Positions 1 through 8,534 are shown, counted from the first letter of the stretch. The stretch: 28,314 nt of DNA from JAGOCV01 sp049445855 (GCF_049445855.1 NZ_JBMSDV010000008.1:1-28314); one strand, 5' to 3'. Notes: generated by a model from the letters alone, not told the origin. Translations and numbers: made by a program.

Positions 1-8
1 CTCCCTGA

Positions 9-377
9 CTATCTGGCTTCGCGGTGATCCGGATCGTCGAAAGCGAGAAATCCGCTCGGAGTTCGATGCTCATAAGTACACGCAGTGCCGTCGTAGCAAT
101 AGTTTCCGTACTCGTGGCTTCGATGCACGACAACCGCTGCGGTCTGTGGGGTCGTGGTCATTGGTGGGAATCTGAAAGCCAGTAGAGGAACTGAAGTTTT
201 CAGGTCTACCTGAAGCGTAGCAGGTGAATTTCCTGCTTCGATCTCAGCCTTGGCAATCTCGCGCAACTGCTCCGGGAGCATGAACCACAGCTCCTGCGCT
301 TCAGGCTCAATGAACGCCGATCCCTCCCAAGTGGGAGACGTGAAGACTCGAAGGTTAGAAACAGTCTCCGAAGGCAT
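9..377 (-). CDS. hypothetical protein, 122 aa
   Basis: This small protein is not recognised. It has no signal peptide or membrane segment. The N-terminal half is acidic and amphipathic (EAQELWFMLPEQLREIAKAE, about residues 26-45), followed by a short strand-like stretch (LQVDLKTSVPLLAFRF). The C-terminal half has a compact Cys/Tyr/His patch (NYCYDGTACTYEHR, about 92-105). The ATG at 377 is preceded by no good Shine-Dalgarno sequence. Instead a 24-bp dispersed repeat ends 5 bases upstream. The gene sits at the window edge, downstream of the lyase gene on the same strand and 157 bases from it, and does not look like part of that operon. The orphan status, small size and repeat association suggest an accessory gene. 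No function is proposed. Confidence 0.55.
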   Translation of the reverse strand: MPSETVSNLRVFTSPTWEGSAFIEPEAQELWFMLPEQLREIAKAEIEAGNSPATLQVDLKTSVPLLAFRFPPMTTTPQTAAVVVHRSHEYGNYCYDGTACTYEHRTPSGFLAFDDPDHREAR

Positions 378-382
378 TTGAG

Positions 383-406
383 CAATGTCCGCTTCTGGCC
401 GATAGC
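383..406 (-). repeat. 24-bp dispersed repeat, left copy
   Basis: Read on the minus strand, this 24-mer begins GCTATCGGCCAGAAGCGG and ends ACATTG. It matches the copy at 27863-27886 at 23 of 24 positions, the only difference being CCAGAAG against CCAAAAG. It ends 5 bases before the ATG of the gene at 377. The rest of the 378-534 gap holds nothing recognisable. Related sequences appear as peptides such as SAIGQKRT in over-predicted ORFs of many proteobacteria, which is recalled from general experience and was not searched here. Confidence 0.75.
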
Positions 407-534
407 AGAAATGGTAGCGACTTCTGCTCCGACGCGAAAGCGCGCCAAGAATCCGGGCGTACCGCGTTGCTCTTGATGCTCCCGAACGATTTACCGCGGG
501 CGCTCCATCATCCTGCGGTTACTAAGCCCTGGGT

Positions 535-1785
535 TCAGTAGACAGCGTGCAGATCCTTTGTACTGCCTGCCGCCGGCGCGGCGTCTGCCGAGTCGGCGAC
601 GTCCTGCAGATACTGTTTCAGCACCGGTTCGTGCGTCATGTTGAGCATGGTCTGGATGCCGGGCGGATTGCGGGTGAAGCCGATGCCCCAGCCGCGCGCC
701 TTGAGTCCGGCACCGACGGTGGCGATGTCGTGCTGGTGTGAGCCGTAGGCGACGATGGCCAGTTCGGGGCGGCCGAGTGTGTGCATGCCCAGCTTCGCGA
801 CGCCGTCCTCGATGCCTTGCCTGAGCGATAGCAGGCGGCGCGTGCGGTCGAGGTAACCGTCTTCGCCGAGGAACTTCATGACGGCCCATGCAGCGGCGAT
901 GGCGCCGCCGGGGCGCGTGCCGACCAGCGTGTGCGTGAAGTACTGGCCGCGTGGCCAGGCATCGAAGCTGTAGCCCATGTGGCGGAACTTCTCTTCGCAG
1001 GAGAAGAAGAGGGTCGACGCACCCTTGGCGGTATAGCCGTATTTGTGCAGGTCGGCCGAGATGGACGACACGCCGGGCAGGCGGAAGTCCCACGCGGGGA
1101 TCGGACGGCCGAGCTTCTCTGCGAACGGTGCCAGATAGCCGCCGACGCATGCGTCGACGTGCAGCCACACCCCGCGTTCCAGTGCGATGCCGGAGAGCGC
1201 GGGCAACGGGTCCACCACACCGTGCGGATAGGCGGGCACCGAGCCCACGATCATGATGGTGTCGGCATTGATCTGTTCGGCCATGACCTGGGGGTCGGCG
1301 GTGAAGGCGGTGGTGATCGGCGTGCGCACGGTCTCGACGCCCATGAAATACGCTGCCTTGTCGAAGGCCGGATGCGCGCTCTCCGCCAGCACGATGCGTG
1401 GTTTGGCGGTGATGCTGCGCCTTGCGGCGGCGTAGTCGCGCGCGGCCTTGACCGCGAGGAAGATGCTCTCCGTGCCCCCCGTGGTCATGGCTCCGCGCGC
1501 GGCATCGTCGCCGTGCAGCAGGCCCAGACCCATGCCGACCACTTCGGCTTCCATCGTGGCGAGACTGCGGAAGGCCTGCAGGCCCAGCCCGTTCTCCGAG
1601 AAGTACATCATGAACGCCTGTTTGGAGACGTCGAGCACGTCTTCCCCTGCGTAGTGGATATAGGCGGGCAGGCGGCCATGGCGCCAGTCCATGTCGTGGG
1701 TCGCGGCGTCCTCGAGTTCGGCCTTGAGCGTCTCCCAGGCGATGCCGTGCTGCGGGAGCGCGACGCGTGGCGTGGTCATGTTCAT
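535..1785 (-). CDS. PLP-dependent lyase, sphingosine-1-phosphate lyase-like
   Basis: A fold-type I, group II PLP enzyme of 416 aa that very probably cleaves or decarboxylates an amino compound. Visible landmarks are TGGTES (102-107, phosphate cup), SAHPAFDKAAYF (136-147, with the cofactor-stacking His138), HVDACVGGYLAPF (209-221, with Asp211 for the pyridine nitrogen) and SISADLHKYGYTAKGAS (241-257, with the Schiff-base Lys248). The run HVDAC-GG, SISAD-HKYGY-KG and GTRPGG is much closer to eukaryotic and bacterial sphingosine-1-phosphate lyases than to glutamate or aromatic decarboxylases. It lacks the N-terminal membrane anchor of the eukaryotic enzymes. The start at 1785 is chosen because its ATG overlaps the TGA of the permease gene as ATGA, indicating translational coupling; a second ATG lies two codons in. 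The substrate is unknown. A tyrosine/aspartate decarboxylase of the MfnA type is the alternative. Confidence 0.85.
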   Translation of the reverse strand: MNMTTPRVALPQHGIAWETLKAELEDAATHDMDWRHGRLPAYIHYAGEDVLDVSKQAFMMYFSENGLGLQAFRSLATMEAEVVGMGLGLLHGDDAARGAMTTGGTESIFLAVKAARDYAAARRSITAKPRIVLAESAHPAFDKAAYFMGVETVRTPITTAFTADPQVMAEQINADTIMIVGSVPAYPHGVVDPLPALSGIALERGVWLHVDACVGGYLAPFAEKLGRPIPAWDFRLPGVSSISADLHKYGYTAKGASTLFFSCEEKFRHMGYSFDAWPRGQYFTHTLVGTRPGGAIAAAWAVMKFLGEDGYLDRTRRLLSLRQGIEDGVAKLGMHTLGRPELAIVAYGSHQHDIATVGAGLKARGWGIGFTRNPPGIQTMLNMTHEPVLKQYLQDVADSADAAPAAGSTKDLHAVY

Positions 1786-2557
1786 CCTTCCTTGCCGCCC
1801 CAGTGGACGATGCGGTTTTCGAGGGCGCGTGCCAGCAGGTCGAGCAGGTAGCCGAGCAGCGCCATGATCAGTGCGCCGACGAGCACCACGTTCGTGAGCA
1901 GGAAGTCGGCGGCGGACAGCGCCATCCATGCGATGCCGCTGTTGGTGGCCACCATCTCGGCGCCGACCAGCATGGTCACGCCGAGGCCGATGCTCACGCG
2001 CAGCCCGGTGAAGATGCCCGGCAGGCTGGCCGGAAAGATCACGCGGCGGAAGATGGTGGTGCGGGATGCGCCGAGTGCCAAGGCCGCCTGCACCTTGCGC
2101 CTGCCGACGGATCGCACCGCCTGCATCGCGCTGATCGACAGGATCGGAAACAAGGCGAGCACGATGATCACGATCTTGGACAGCTCGCCGATGCCGAACC
2201 AGATGATGAGCAGCGGCAACAGCGCAAGCTTGGGCATCGGTCGCGTGATCTCGATCGGTGGGTCGAAGACCGCCTTGACCGTTTCGTTCATGCCCATCCA
2301 CAGACCCAGCGGTACGGCCACGAGCACGGTGAGGGCGTAGGCCACACCGAAGCGCATGAGGCTCATGCCCAGGTGGTAGAGCAGGCTCTTTCCCTGGTAG
2401 CCGTCGCGCCAGAGCTGGCCGAAGGTTTCCATTACGCGCATCGGGGAGGGCAGGAACATCGGCTTGACGAACGGCGTGCCGTTCACAGGCACGGTCAGCA
2501 CGAACCACAGCAGCAGCAGCGCCGCGAATGACGCCACGTGGATCCAGCGGTGCGATT

Positions 2558-2561
<4 letters not shown>
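1782..2561 (-). CDS. ABC transporter permease, NitT/TauT (SsuC/TauC) type
   Basis: An inner-membrane permease of 259 aa with about six hydrophobic segments. The first is at residues 8-25. The cytoplasmic EAA loop that docks the ATPase is at about 163-182 (ALALGASRTTIFRRVIFPAS). Length and pattern fit the TauC/SsuC family, whose members import sulfonates, taurine, nitrate, thiamine precursors and similar small solutes, so the family alone does not give the substrate. Its ATG overlaps the ATPase stop codon as ATGA, and its own stop overlaps the lyase start as ATGA. Permease, ATPase and lyase are therefore almost certainly translated from one message. The partner binding protein is encoded just upstream of the ATPase. 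Confidence 0.93.
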
Positions 2562-3400
<839 letters not shown>

Positions 3401-3407
3401 CTTCTTG

Positions 3408-4448
3408 TCAGGCGGCCAGCTTCATCGCAAAACTCGAATCCACCATGGCCCCGACATCCTTCGGCACGGTGCTGATCTGTCCGGACTCCTTGAGGAAGTC
3501 GGCCTGCACCTTGAGCGTCTTCGCGACACCGGTGTCCTTCTCGCCGGGTTTGCCCATCCACTTGCTGGTGATCTGCTCCTTCGCGGAGATGGGATAGAAG
3601 GTGTTGAGCGAGCGCATCACCGCCGCCTCGTCCACCGAGAGGAACTTGGTCATGGTGGCAACGACTTCCTTCGGGTTTTGCTTGAACTCGCGCGCGATCG
3701 TGTCGAAGTCCTTGAGGAAGGCGAGGACGAGGTCGGGGTTCTGCTTCTTGAATTCGTCGCGCACGAGGAAGCCGTCGAACATGGCCAGGCCCTGCGTCGT
3801 GGCCAGATCGCCGGTCTTGAAGATGATGGTGCCGCCGTCTTCCACCAGCCTGGGAATCACCGGCACCCAGATGTAGCTGGCGTCGAGTTCGCGGCGCGTC
3901 CAGGCGGATGCGATGGTATCCGCGCGCATGTTGATGAGTTGCACGTCGCCCGGGCCGAGGCCCGCACCCTTGAGCGCAGCCAGCGCGGCGAAATGCACAG
4001 AGGTGTTGAACGGCAGGCCGATGCGCTTGCCCTTGAGTTCTCCCACCGTCTTGATGCCGGAGCTGTTCTGCACCACCAGTGCTTCGCTGTCGATGATGCT
4101 CTTGTACGCATAGACCATCGACGCGGCCAGCCCGTTGGCATAGCCCACGACCATGGGGCTCGAGCCGATGTTGCACATGTCCAGGCTGCCGCCGGCCATC
4201 GCGGAAATCACTTCCGAGCCGGCACGAACCGTGACGTAGTCCACCTTGGCGCCGGGGCCGAAAGTCTGCGCCATGCTGTTCTTCGCACGGATGTAGTTCT
4301 GCGCGTCGATGCCGCCGAACGTGCCGAGGTTCACGGATTTCTGCTGGGCCAGGGCTGAGGGGAGGCCGAAGAGCGTGGTGCCGGCGGCACCGACGGTGAT
4401 CTGCGCGGCCATCAGGCCGAAATCGCGTCGTGACAGGGAGAGCTTCAT
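3408..4448 (-). CDS. Tat-exported ABC substrate-binding protein, NitT/TauT family
   Basis: The periplasmic binding protein of the importer, 346 aa. The N-terminus carries a twin-arginine signal (SRRDFGL at residues 6-12), then a hydrophobic stretch and a likely cleavage site after SALAQ near residue 34. The mature part has the NMT1/TauA-like layout expected for this group. The start at 4448 is preferred over upstream in-frame codons because AAAGG lies 7 bases before it and the signal peptide starts there. Tat export suggests the protein folds before crossing the membrane, which is known for a subset of this family. A 153-base gap with a putative operator separates it from the regulator gene, so it is likely the first gene of the transporter-lyase operon. 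Ligand identity cannot be read from the sequence. Confidence 0.92.
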   Translation of the reverse strand: MKLSLSRRDFGLMAAQITVGAAGTTLFGLPSALAQQKSVNLGTFGGIDAQNYIRAKNSMAQTFGPGAKVDYVTVRAGSEVISAMAGGSLDMCNIGSSPMVVGYANGLAASMVYAYKSIIDSEALVVQNSSGIKTVGELKGKRIGLPFNTSVHFAALAALKGAGLGPGDVQLINMRADTIASAWTRRELDASYIWVPVIPRLVEDGGTIIFKTGDLATTQGLAMFDGFLVRDEFKKQNPDLVLAFLKDFDTIAREFKQNPKEVVATMTKFLSVDEAAVMRSLNTFYPISAKEQITSKWMGKPGEKDTGVAKTLKVQADFLKESGQISTVPKDVGAMVDSSFAMKLAA

Positions 4449-4539
4449 GACTAGCCTTTCAAGAAATGGATCGACCGAATGAGCCTGCGGCCCGGCCGGC
4501 CGCTCGCATGACAACCGGATGAATGCAGTTTGGAGGATG

Positions 4540-4553
4540 CCAAATATATTTGG
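4540..4553. promoter_or_regulatory. putative GntR operator 1 (14-bp perfect palindrome)
   Basis: CCAAATATATTTGG is a perfect 14-bp palindrome in the gap between the regulator gene and the binding-protein gene. Ten of its bases (AATATATTTG) recur at 5333-5342 in front of the regulator itself, and both copies are followed by TGCCAGC. On the minus strand it contains a TATATT that could serve as a -10 box for the transporter operon. Assignment to the adjacent regulator is inferred from position and repetition. Confidence 0.55.
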
Positions 4554-4555
4554 AA

Positions 4556-4587
4556 GGTGCCAGCACCTTCTTTCGATGGTGCCAGCA
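4556..4587. repeat. pair of direct repeats GGTGCCAGCA, 22 bp apart
   Basis: GGTGCCAGCA occurs at 4556-4565 and again at 4578-4587, a spacing of about two helical turns. The first copy lies within the inverted repeat AAGGTG-ccag-CACCTT (4554-4569). An 8-of-10 match (GCTGCCAGCC) lies at 5348-5357 in front of the regulator gene. The arrangement suggests protein-binding sites next to operator 1. No run of T follows, so it does not look like a terminator. Confidence 0.4.
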
Positions 4588-4601
4588 TGCCCTGAAACGG
4601 T

Positions 4602-5318
4602 TCAGGGCCTGAGCAGCCGCACCAGGAATTCCGAACCGTGGATCAGGTCGTCCCGCATGGCACGCCCCAAAGCGATGCCATCCCGGCGATGAAGCGCCGT
4701 CATTGCTGTCTTGTGGATTTCGTGACCCACGAGGCTGCCGCAATATTGCGGAAACAGCAGGTTCATGGTGGGGCCGATGCGCAGCCACAGGCTCTCGATG
4801 ATGCGCACCAGCACGGGCAGGTCGGATGCCCGATATATCGAGAGGTGAAAATCAGTATTCGCACGCAGGGTTGCAAGAGCATCGCCTGCCCGGATGGCGG
4901 CCACGTGCTGCGCGACGACACCGTCCAGGCGCGTGATCTCCTCGTTGGAAATCCGGGCGGCTGCTTCACGCCCCGCGAGGTCTTCCAGATCGAGCCGGAT
5001 TTTCAGGATCTCGCGGTAAGTCTCGATATCGAGCCTGGGTACCTGGAAGGTGCGGCCGCTGATCGCCAGGGCCCGCTCGGCCACGAGGCGTTGAAGGGCC
5101 TCGCGCACCGGCGTCAGGCTCACGCCGTACTGGCTGGCGATGTCGCGCACGGTCAACGTCTGCTCGGGCAGCAGGACTCCGTTCATGAGCGCCTCGTAGA
5201 GGCGCGCGTACGCCTGATCGGTCAGCGTGTGGCCGGGGCTCGAAGCCGATGAAGCAACGGGGGCGGCCGCGGTGGAGGTGGCGGAGCGGGGCACGGGTGG
5301 GCGTGGAAGATCTGGCAA
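4602..5318 (-). CDS. GntR-family transcriptional regulator, FCD (FadR) subgroup
   Basis: A 238-aa regulator with an N-terminal winged helix-turn-helix (about 32-92; recognition region YGVSLTPVREALQRL) and an all-helical FCD ligand domain (about 98-235). His158, His199 or His202, and His227 sit where FCD proteins bind a metal that holds a carboxylate effector. Asn154 occupies the usual Asp position. The first 30 residues are Pro/Ala/Ser-rich and the start codon at 5318 would be TTG with only a weak GAAG upstream, so the true start may be slightly downstream. It lies upstream of, and on the same strand as, the transporter-lyase genes. Motifs repeated before it and before the transporter operon suggest that it controls both itself and that operon, with the imported compound or its breakdown product as effector. 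Confidence 0.9.
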   Translation of the reverse strand: MPDLPRPPVPRSATSTAAAPVASSASSPGHTLTDQAYARLYEALMNGVLLPEQTLTVRDIASQYGVSLTPVREALQRLVAERALAISGRTFQVPRLDIETYREILKIRLDLEDLAGREAAARISNEEITRLDGVVAQHVAAIRAGDALATLRANTDFHLSIYRASDLPVLVRIIESLWLRIGPTMNLLFPQYCGSLVGHEIHKTAMTALHRRDGIALGRAMRDDLIHGSEFLVRLLRP

Positions 5319-5332
5319 GCTGAAGGCTTCGT

Positions 5333-5356
5333 AATATATTTGACTACGCTGCCAGC
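5333..5356. promoter_or_regulatory. putative GntR operator 2 (autoregulatory site)
   Basis: AATATATTTG (5333-5342) followed by TGCCAGC (5350-5356) repeats the two elements found at 4543-4552 and 4558-4564, with 2 bp more spacing. It lies 15 bases upstream of the proposed start of the GntR regulator gene, a position that would allow autoregulation. Confidence 0.45.
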
Positions 5357-5393
5357 CTCAAGCGTCTTTTTTTGTGAGCCGCGTGACGCCGGC

Positions 5394-6935
5394 TCAGCGC
5401 TTCTTCTTTGCCGGCGTGCCGCCACGTTTGGACTTGGTGACGGCCTTCTTGCTGCTCGAACTCGACTTGCTGGCGGATGCCGACGACGTGGATGCCTTCA
5501 CGCGCACGGGCAGGTACAGCACCACGGACTCCCCGGCCTTGAACGCTGCATTGGCGGCAACATCGTTCCAGTCCGCCACATTCGATGCGGACAGCTTGTA
5601 GCGCCTGGCGATGCTGGCGACGGTTTCCTTCTTGCCGGCTTTCACCACGGTCCGGCGGGTGATCTGTTCGGGTGATAGCTGGAGCCTGCCGTTGTCGGCG
5701 ATGTGGCTGGCCACGTCGTCCTGCATCTTGGCCGAGCGCGGGATGATGAGCGTGGAGCCGGCGCGGATGAGCATGCGTGGCGGGATGGCGTTGATGGCGC
5801 GCAGGTCGGCCTCGGTCATATTGACCTGCTTCGCGGCGGCGGCGGCGCTCATGGTGGTGGGCACCACCCAGGCCGTCCAGCTCGCGTACTGGCCTTCGGT
5901 GTAGGCCTCCAGGTTGCGGCGGAACACGGTGGCGTTGTCCCACGGCAGCAGGATCTGCGGCGTGCCGGCTGCCAGGATCACCGGGCGGTGCATCGACGGG
6001 TTGAGCGCGCGGAAGTCCTCGATCTTCACGTCGGCCAGGCGGGCGGCGAGTTCGACGTCGATGTCGCGCGTGATGTCCACGCTCTGGAAGTACGGATGGT
6101 TCTCGATCAGCGGCAACTGCGTGCGGAACTGCTCGGGCGCGGCGACGATGTTCTTCACAGCCTGCAGCTTGGGAACGTACATGCGCGTCTCGGCGGGCAT
6201 GGTGAGGTCGGTGTACGCCGTGCCCAGGCCCGCGCGCTTGTTCTTCGCGATGGCGCGGCTTACGCTGCCTTCGCCCCAGTTGTAGGCGGCCAGGGCGAGG
6301 TGCCAGTCGCCGAACATGCCGTAGAGCTTCTGCAGGTAGTCGAGCGCGGCGCGGGTGGAGGCGAGCACGTCGCGCCGGTCGTCGCGGAACACGTTCTGCT
6401 TGAGGTCGAAGTACGTGCCCGTGGCCGGCATGAACTGCCACATGCCGGCAGCCTTCGCGCTGGAGACGGCCTGTGGGTTGAACGCGCTCTCGATGAAGGG
6501 CAGCAGCGCCAGTTCGCTCGGCATGCTGCGGCGCTCAAGCTCCTCGACGATGTGGAAGAGGTACTTGCTCGAGCGCTCCGTCATGCGCTGGATGTAGTCC
6601 GGCCGGCTCGAATACCACTGTTCCTGCGTGCGCACGAGGTCGGTGTCGAGGTTGGGCATGCCGAAGCCGCGGCGGATGCGTTCCCACAGCTCGGCGGGTG
6701 GCGCCATCTGCGCGACAGCGCGCGACGCGGCCTGTGATGCTTGCGACGCTTCGATGGGTTGCAGCGGGCCCGACGGATACATGGGCGCGAGCACGACAGG
6801 CGGCGGGGCAGTGTTGGGCGCAGCGGCTTCGGCGGGAGTGGTCGTCGTGACCGATGCCGAGCCGGGGGTGCCGGTGGTCGCGCAGCCTGCAAGCCATAGC
6901 AGGGTCGCAAGTCCGGCGATCTGTAGAAGTCTCAT
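5394..6935 (-). CDS. mltD: membrane-bound lytic murein transglycosylase D, LysM-containing lipoprotein
   Basis: This enzyme cleaves the glycan strands of peptidoglycan to 1,6-anhydro-muropeptides and is anchored as a lipoprotein. The 513-aa product starts with a lipoprotein signal ending in the lipobox LAGC (Cys18). The SLT catalytic domain covers about 110-270, with catalytic Glu149 in FIESAFNP and the AAGMWQFMPATG motif at 162-173. Two LysM-like segments follow (about 360-410 and 430-480), and the tail is very rich in Ser, Lys and Arg. The start at 6935 is preferred because it opens directly on the signal peptide and overlaps the gloB stop as ATGA; an upstream in-frame start at 6953 would add six charged residues. 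It forms an operon with gloB, as in the E. coli mltD-gloB neighbourhood. Confidence 0.93.
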   Translation of the reverse strand: MRLLQIAGLATLLWLAGCATTGTPGSASVTTTTPAEAAAPNTAPPPVVLAPMYPSGPLQPIEASQASQAASRAVAQMAPPAELWERIRRGFGMPNLDTDLVRTQEQWYSSRPDYIQRMTERSSKYLFHIVEELERRSMPSELALLPFIESAFNPQAVSSAKAAGMWQFMPATGTYFDLKQNVFRDDRRDVLASTRAALDYLQKLYGMFGDWHLALAAYNWGEGSVSRAIAKNKRAGLGTAYTDLTMPAETRMYVPKLQAVKNIVAAPEQFRTQLPLIENHPYFQSVDITRDIDVELAARLADVKIEDFRALNPSMHRPVILAAGTPQILLPWDNATVFRRNLEAYTEGQYASWTAWVVPTTMSAAAAAKQVNMTEADLRAINAIPPRMLIRAGSTLIIPRSAKMQDDVASHIADNGRLQLSPEQITRRTVVKAGKKETVASIARRYKLSASNVADWNDVAANAAFKAGESVVLYLPVRVKASTSSASASKSSSSSKKAVTKSKRGGTPAKKKR

Positions 6936-7705
6936 CTGAATTCGTTCTTCCATTGGCGGATGACGGCGAACACGCCGACATCGCTAGCTGTTTCATCGCC
7001 TGCATGGGCGAGCGCCGCGTCGATGACGGTCGCCTCGCGCGTGCGCAGGAACGGGTTGATCTTCAGTTCCTGCGCCAGGGTGGATGGCAGCGTGGGTTGA
7101 TGGTCGGCCCGCAGTGCTTCGCACTGCCTGGCGTAGTGGATCAGATCGGCGTTGCCGGGTTCCACGGCGCGCGCAAATTTCAGGTTGGACAGCGTGTACT
7201 CGTGCGTGCAGCACACGCGCGTGTTGCCGGGCAGGGCGGCCAGGCGGTCGAGCGAGTCGAGCATCTGCGCGGGTGTGCCTTCGAACAACCGGCCGCAGCC
7301 GGCGGAGAAAAGCGTGTCGCCGCAGAAGAGCAGCGGCGCGCCGTCCATGTCGGCGCAGTAATAAGCGATGTGGCCCGCCGTATGGCCGGGCACGTCGATC
7401 ACGTCGAAGCGCAGGCCGAGTGTGTCAACCGTGTCGCCTTGCGACAGGCGGGTGAGTGGTTCGGGGATGCGTTCGCGTGCGGGGCCGTAAACGCGTGCGC
7501 CGGTAGCGTTGCGTAACGCATCGACACCGCCGACATGGTCGGCATGGTGGTGCGTGACTAGAATCGCCTGCAGTTGCAAGCCTTCGCGCTCGAGGGCGTC
7601 GAACACCGGCTGTGCGTCGCCCGGGTCCACCACCAGGGCCTGCTGCCCGTCGTGCAGCAGCCAGATGTAGTTGTCGGAAAGGGCGGGCAGCGGGATCAAT
7701 GTCAT
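6932..7705 (-). CDS. gloB: hydroxyacylglutathione hydrolase (glyoxalase II)
   Basis: It hydrolyses S-lactoylglutathione to lactate and glutathione, the second step of methylglyoxal detoxification in the cytosol. The 257-aa product has the metallo-beta-lactamase fold with the binuclear metal motif THHHADH (51-57) and the family-typical GDTLFSAGCGRLFEG. The C-terminal HAGH domain is also present (LKINPFLRT). The N-terminus MTLIPLPALSDNYIW aligns with known glyoxalase II starts, which fixes the ATG at 7705. That ATG overlaps the ATG of the divergent yafS-like gene by two bases. A perfect TATAAT lies 10 bases upstream on the minus strand, so the message may be almost leaderless. Confidence 0.96.
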   Translation of the reverse strand: MTLIPLPALSDNYIWLLHDGQQALVVDPGDAQPVFDALEREGLQLQAILVTHHHADHVGGVDALRNATGARVYGPARERIPEPLTRLSQGDTVDTLGLRFDVIDVPGHTAGHIAYYCADMDGAPLLFCGDTLFSAGCGRLFEGTPAQMLDSLDRLAALPGNTRVCCTHEYTLSNLKFARAVEPGNADLIHYARQCEALRADHQPTLPSTLAQELKINPFLRTREATVIDAALAHAGDETASDVGVFAVIRQWKNEFR

Positions 7706-8534
7706 GACCGAGCAAATTATAGGTAGGCCCCCGGGCCTGCACGAGTGGTTCCAGACGCCGCCCGGGCAGTATTTGCTCGCGTGGGAGCAGCAGCACTTCG
7801 ACGCTGCAGTGGCCGACGTGTTCGGCTATCACGCGTTGCAGCTCGGCCAGGGGCCAATGGACGCGCTCAGGGCCAACCGCATGCCGCACCGATGGCTGGC
7901 CGACGAGACGCTGCATGCATCACTGCACGATGCCCCGCCGCGCGCCGCGCTGCTGACCGACTTCGCCGCGCTTCCGTTCCCCGAAAACAGCCTGGACCTC
8001 GTGGTGCTTCCGCACACGCTGGAGCTCAGCCGTGAACCCCATGCCACGCTGCGCGAGGTGGAGCGCGTGCTCGTGCCCGAGGGCCGCGTCGTGCTGTGCT
8101 GCTTCAACCCTGCGAGCCTGTGGGGCTTGCGCCAGCGGCGCGCGCACATGTACAAGCGGCTGGGCTGGGGCGAACTGTTCCTGCCGCCGCAAGGCGAGTT
8201 CATCGGCTACTGGCGCATGCGCGACTGGCTGCGGTTGCTGGGCTTCGAGGTCGAATCGGGCAATTTCGGCTGCTACCGGCCCTCGGTCGGCAGCCAGTCG
8301 TGGCTGCGTCGCTTCCAGTGGATGGACCGTGCGGGCGAGCGCTGGTGGCCCATCTTCGGTGCGGCGTACATGATCGTTGCCATCAAGCGCGTGCACGGCA
8401 TCCGGATGCTCGAGCCCGGCTGGAAATCGTCGCGCAGCATGGCGGCCGCGCCGGTGTCGGTGGCGAACCGCTCGGGTAGACCCTTGCGCGCACCCCGGCC
8501 GCCTGCCGATTCGCCGGCACGGTCATCGCTCTGA
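7704..8534 (+). CDS. yafS: YafS-like SAM-dependent methyltransferase (class I)
   Basis: A 276-aa protein with a Methyltransf_11-like core. The acidic strand and post-motif are clear: DFAALPFPENSLDLVVLPHT, then REVERVLVPEGRVVLCCFNP. The usual glycine-rich SAM loop is degenerate, with YHALQLGQGPMDALRANRM in its place. This seems typical of the subfamily but leaves catalytic activity open. The segment EWFQTPPGQYLLAWEQ near the N-terminus supports the ATG at 7704, which shares two bases with the gloB ATG in a CATG. The order mltD-gloB/yafS-rnhA matches E. coli, which supports orthology with yafS. The last 50 residues are basic and Pro/Ala-rich. The substrate is unknown. Confidence 0.8.
   Translation: MTEQIIGRPPGLHEWFQTPPGQYLLAWEQQHFDAAVADVFGYHALQLGQGPMDALRANRMPHRWLADETLHASLHDAPPRAALLTDFAALPFPENSLDLVVLPHTLELSREPHATLREVERVLVPEGRVVLCCFNPASLWGLRQRRAHMYKRLGWGELFLPPQGEFIGYWRMRDWLRLLGFEVESGNFGCYRPSVGSQSWLRRFQWMDRAGERWWPIFGAAYMIVAIKRVHGIRMLEPGWKSSRSMAAAPVSVANRSGRPLRAPRPPADSPARSSL

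Noticed and set aside
206..448. 80-codon minus-strand frame reading through the 24-bp repeat (SAIGQKRTL-like peptide)
   Set aside because: This is a typical over-predicted ORF created by the repeat; it overlaps the better-supported 9-377 gene in another frame.
5375..5396. Hairpin TGAGCCG-cgtgacgc-CGGCTCA over the mltD stop codon next to a run of seven T/A
   Set aside because: On the mltD strand the hairpin is followed by A residues, not T, so it does not fit an intrinsic terminator. No gene reads toward it on the other strand.
7671..7703. TTG at 7671 as an earlier start for the yafS-like gene
   Set aside because: It would place 11 extra unconserved residues inside the gloB reading frame. 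The ATG at 7704 gives the expected N-terminus.
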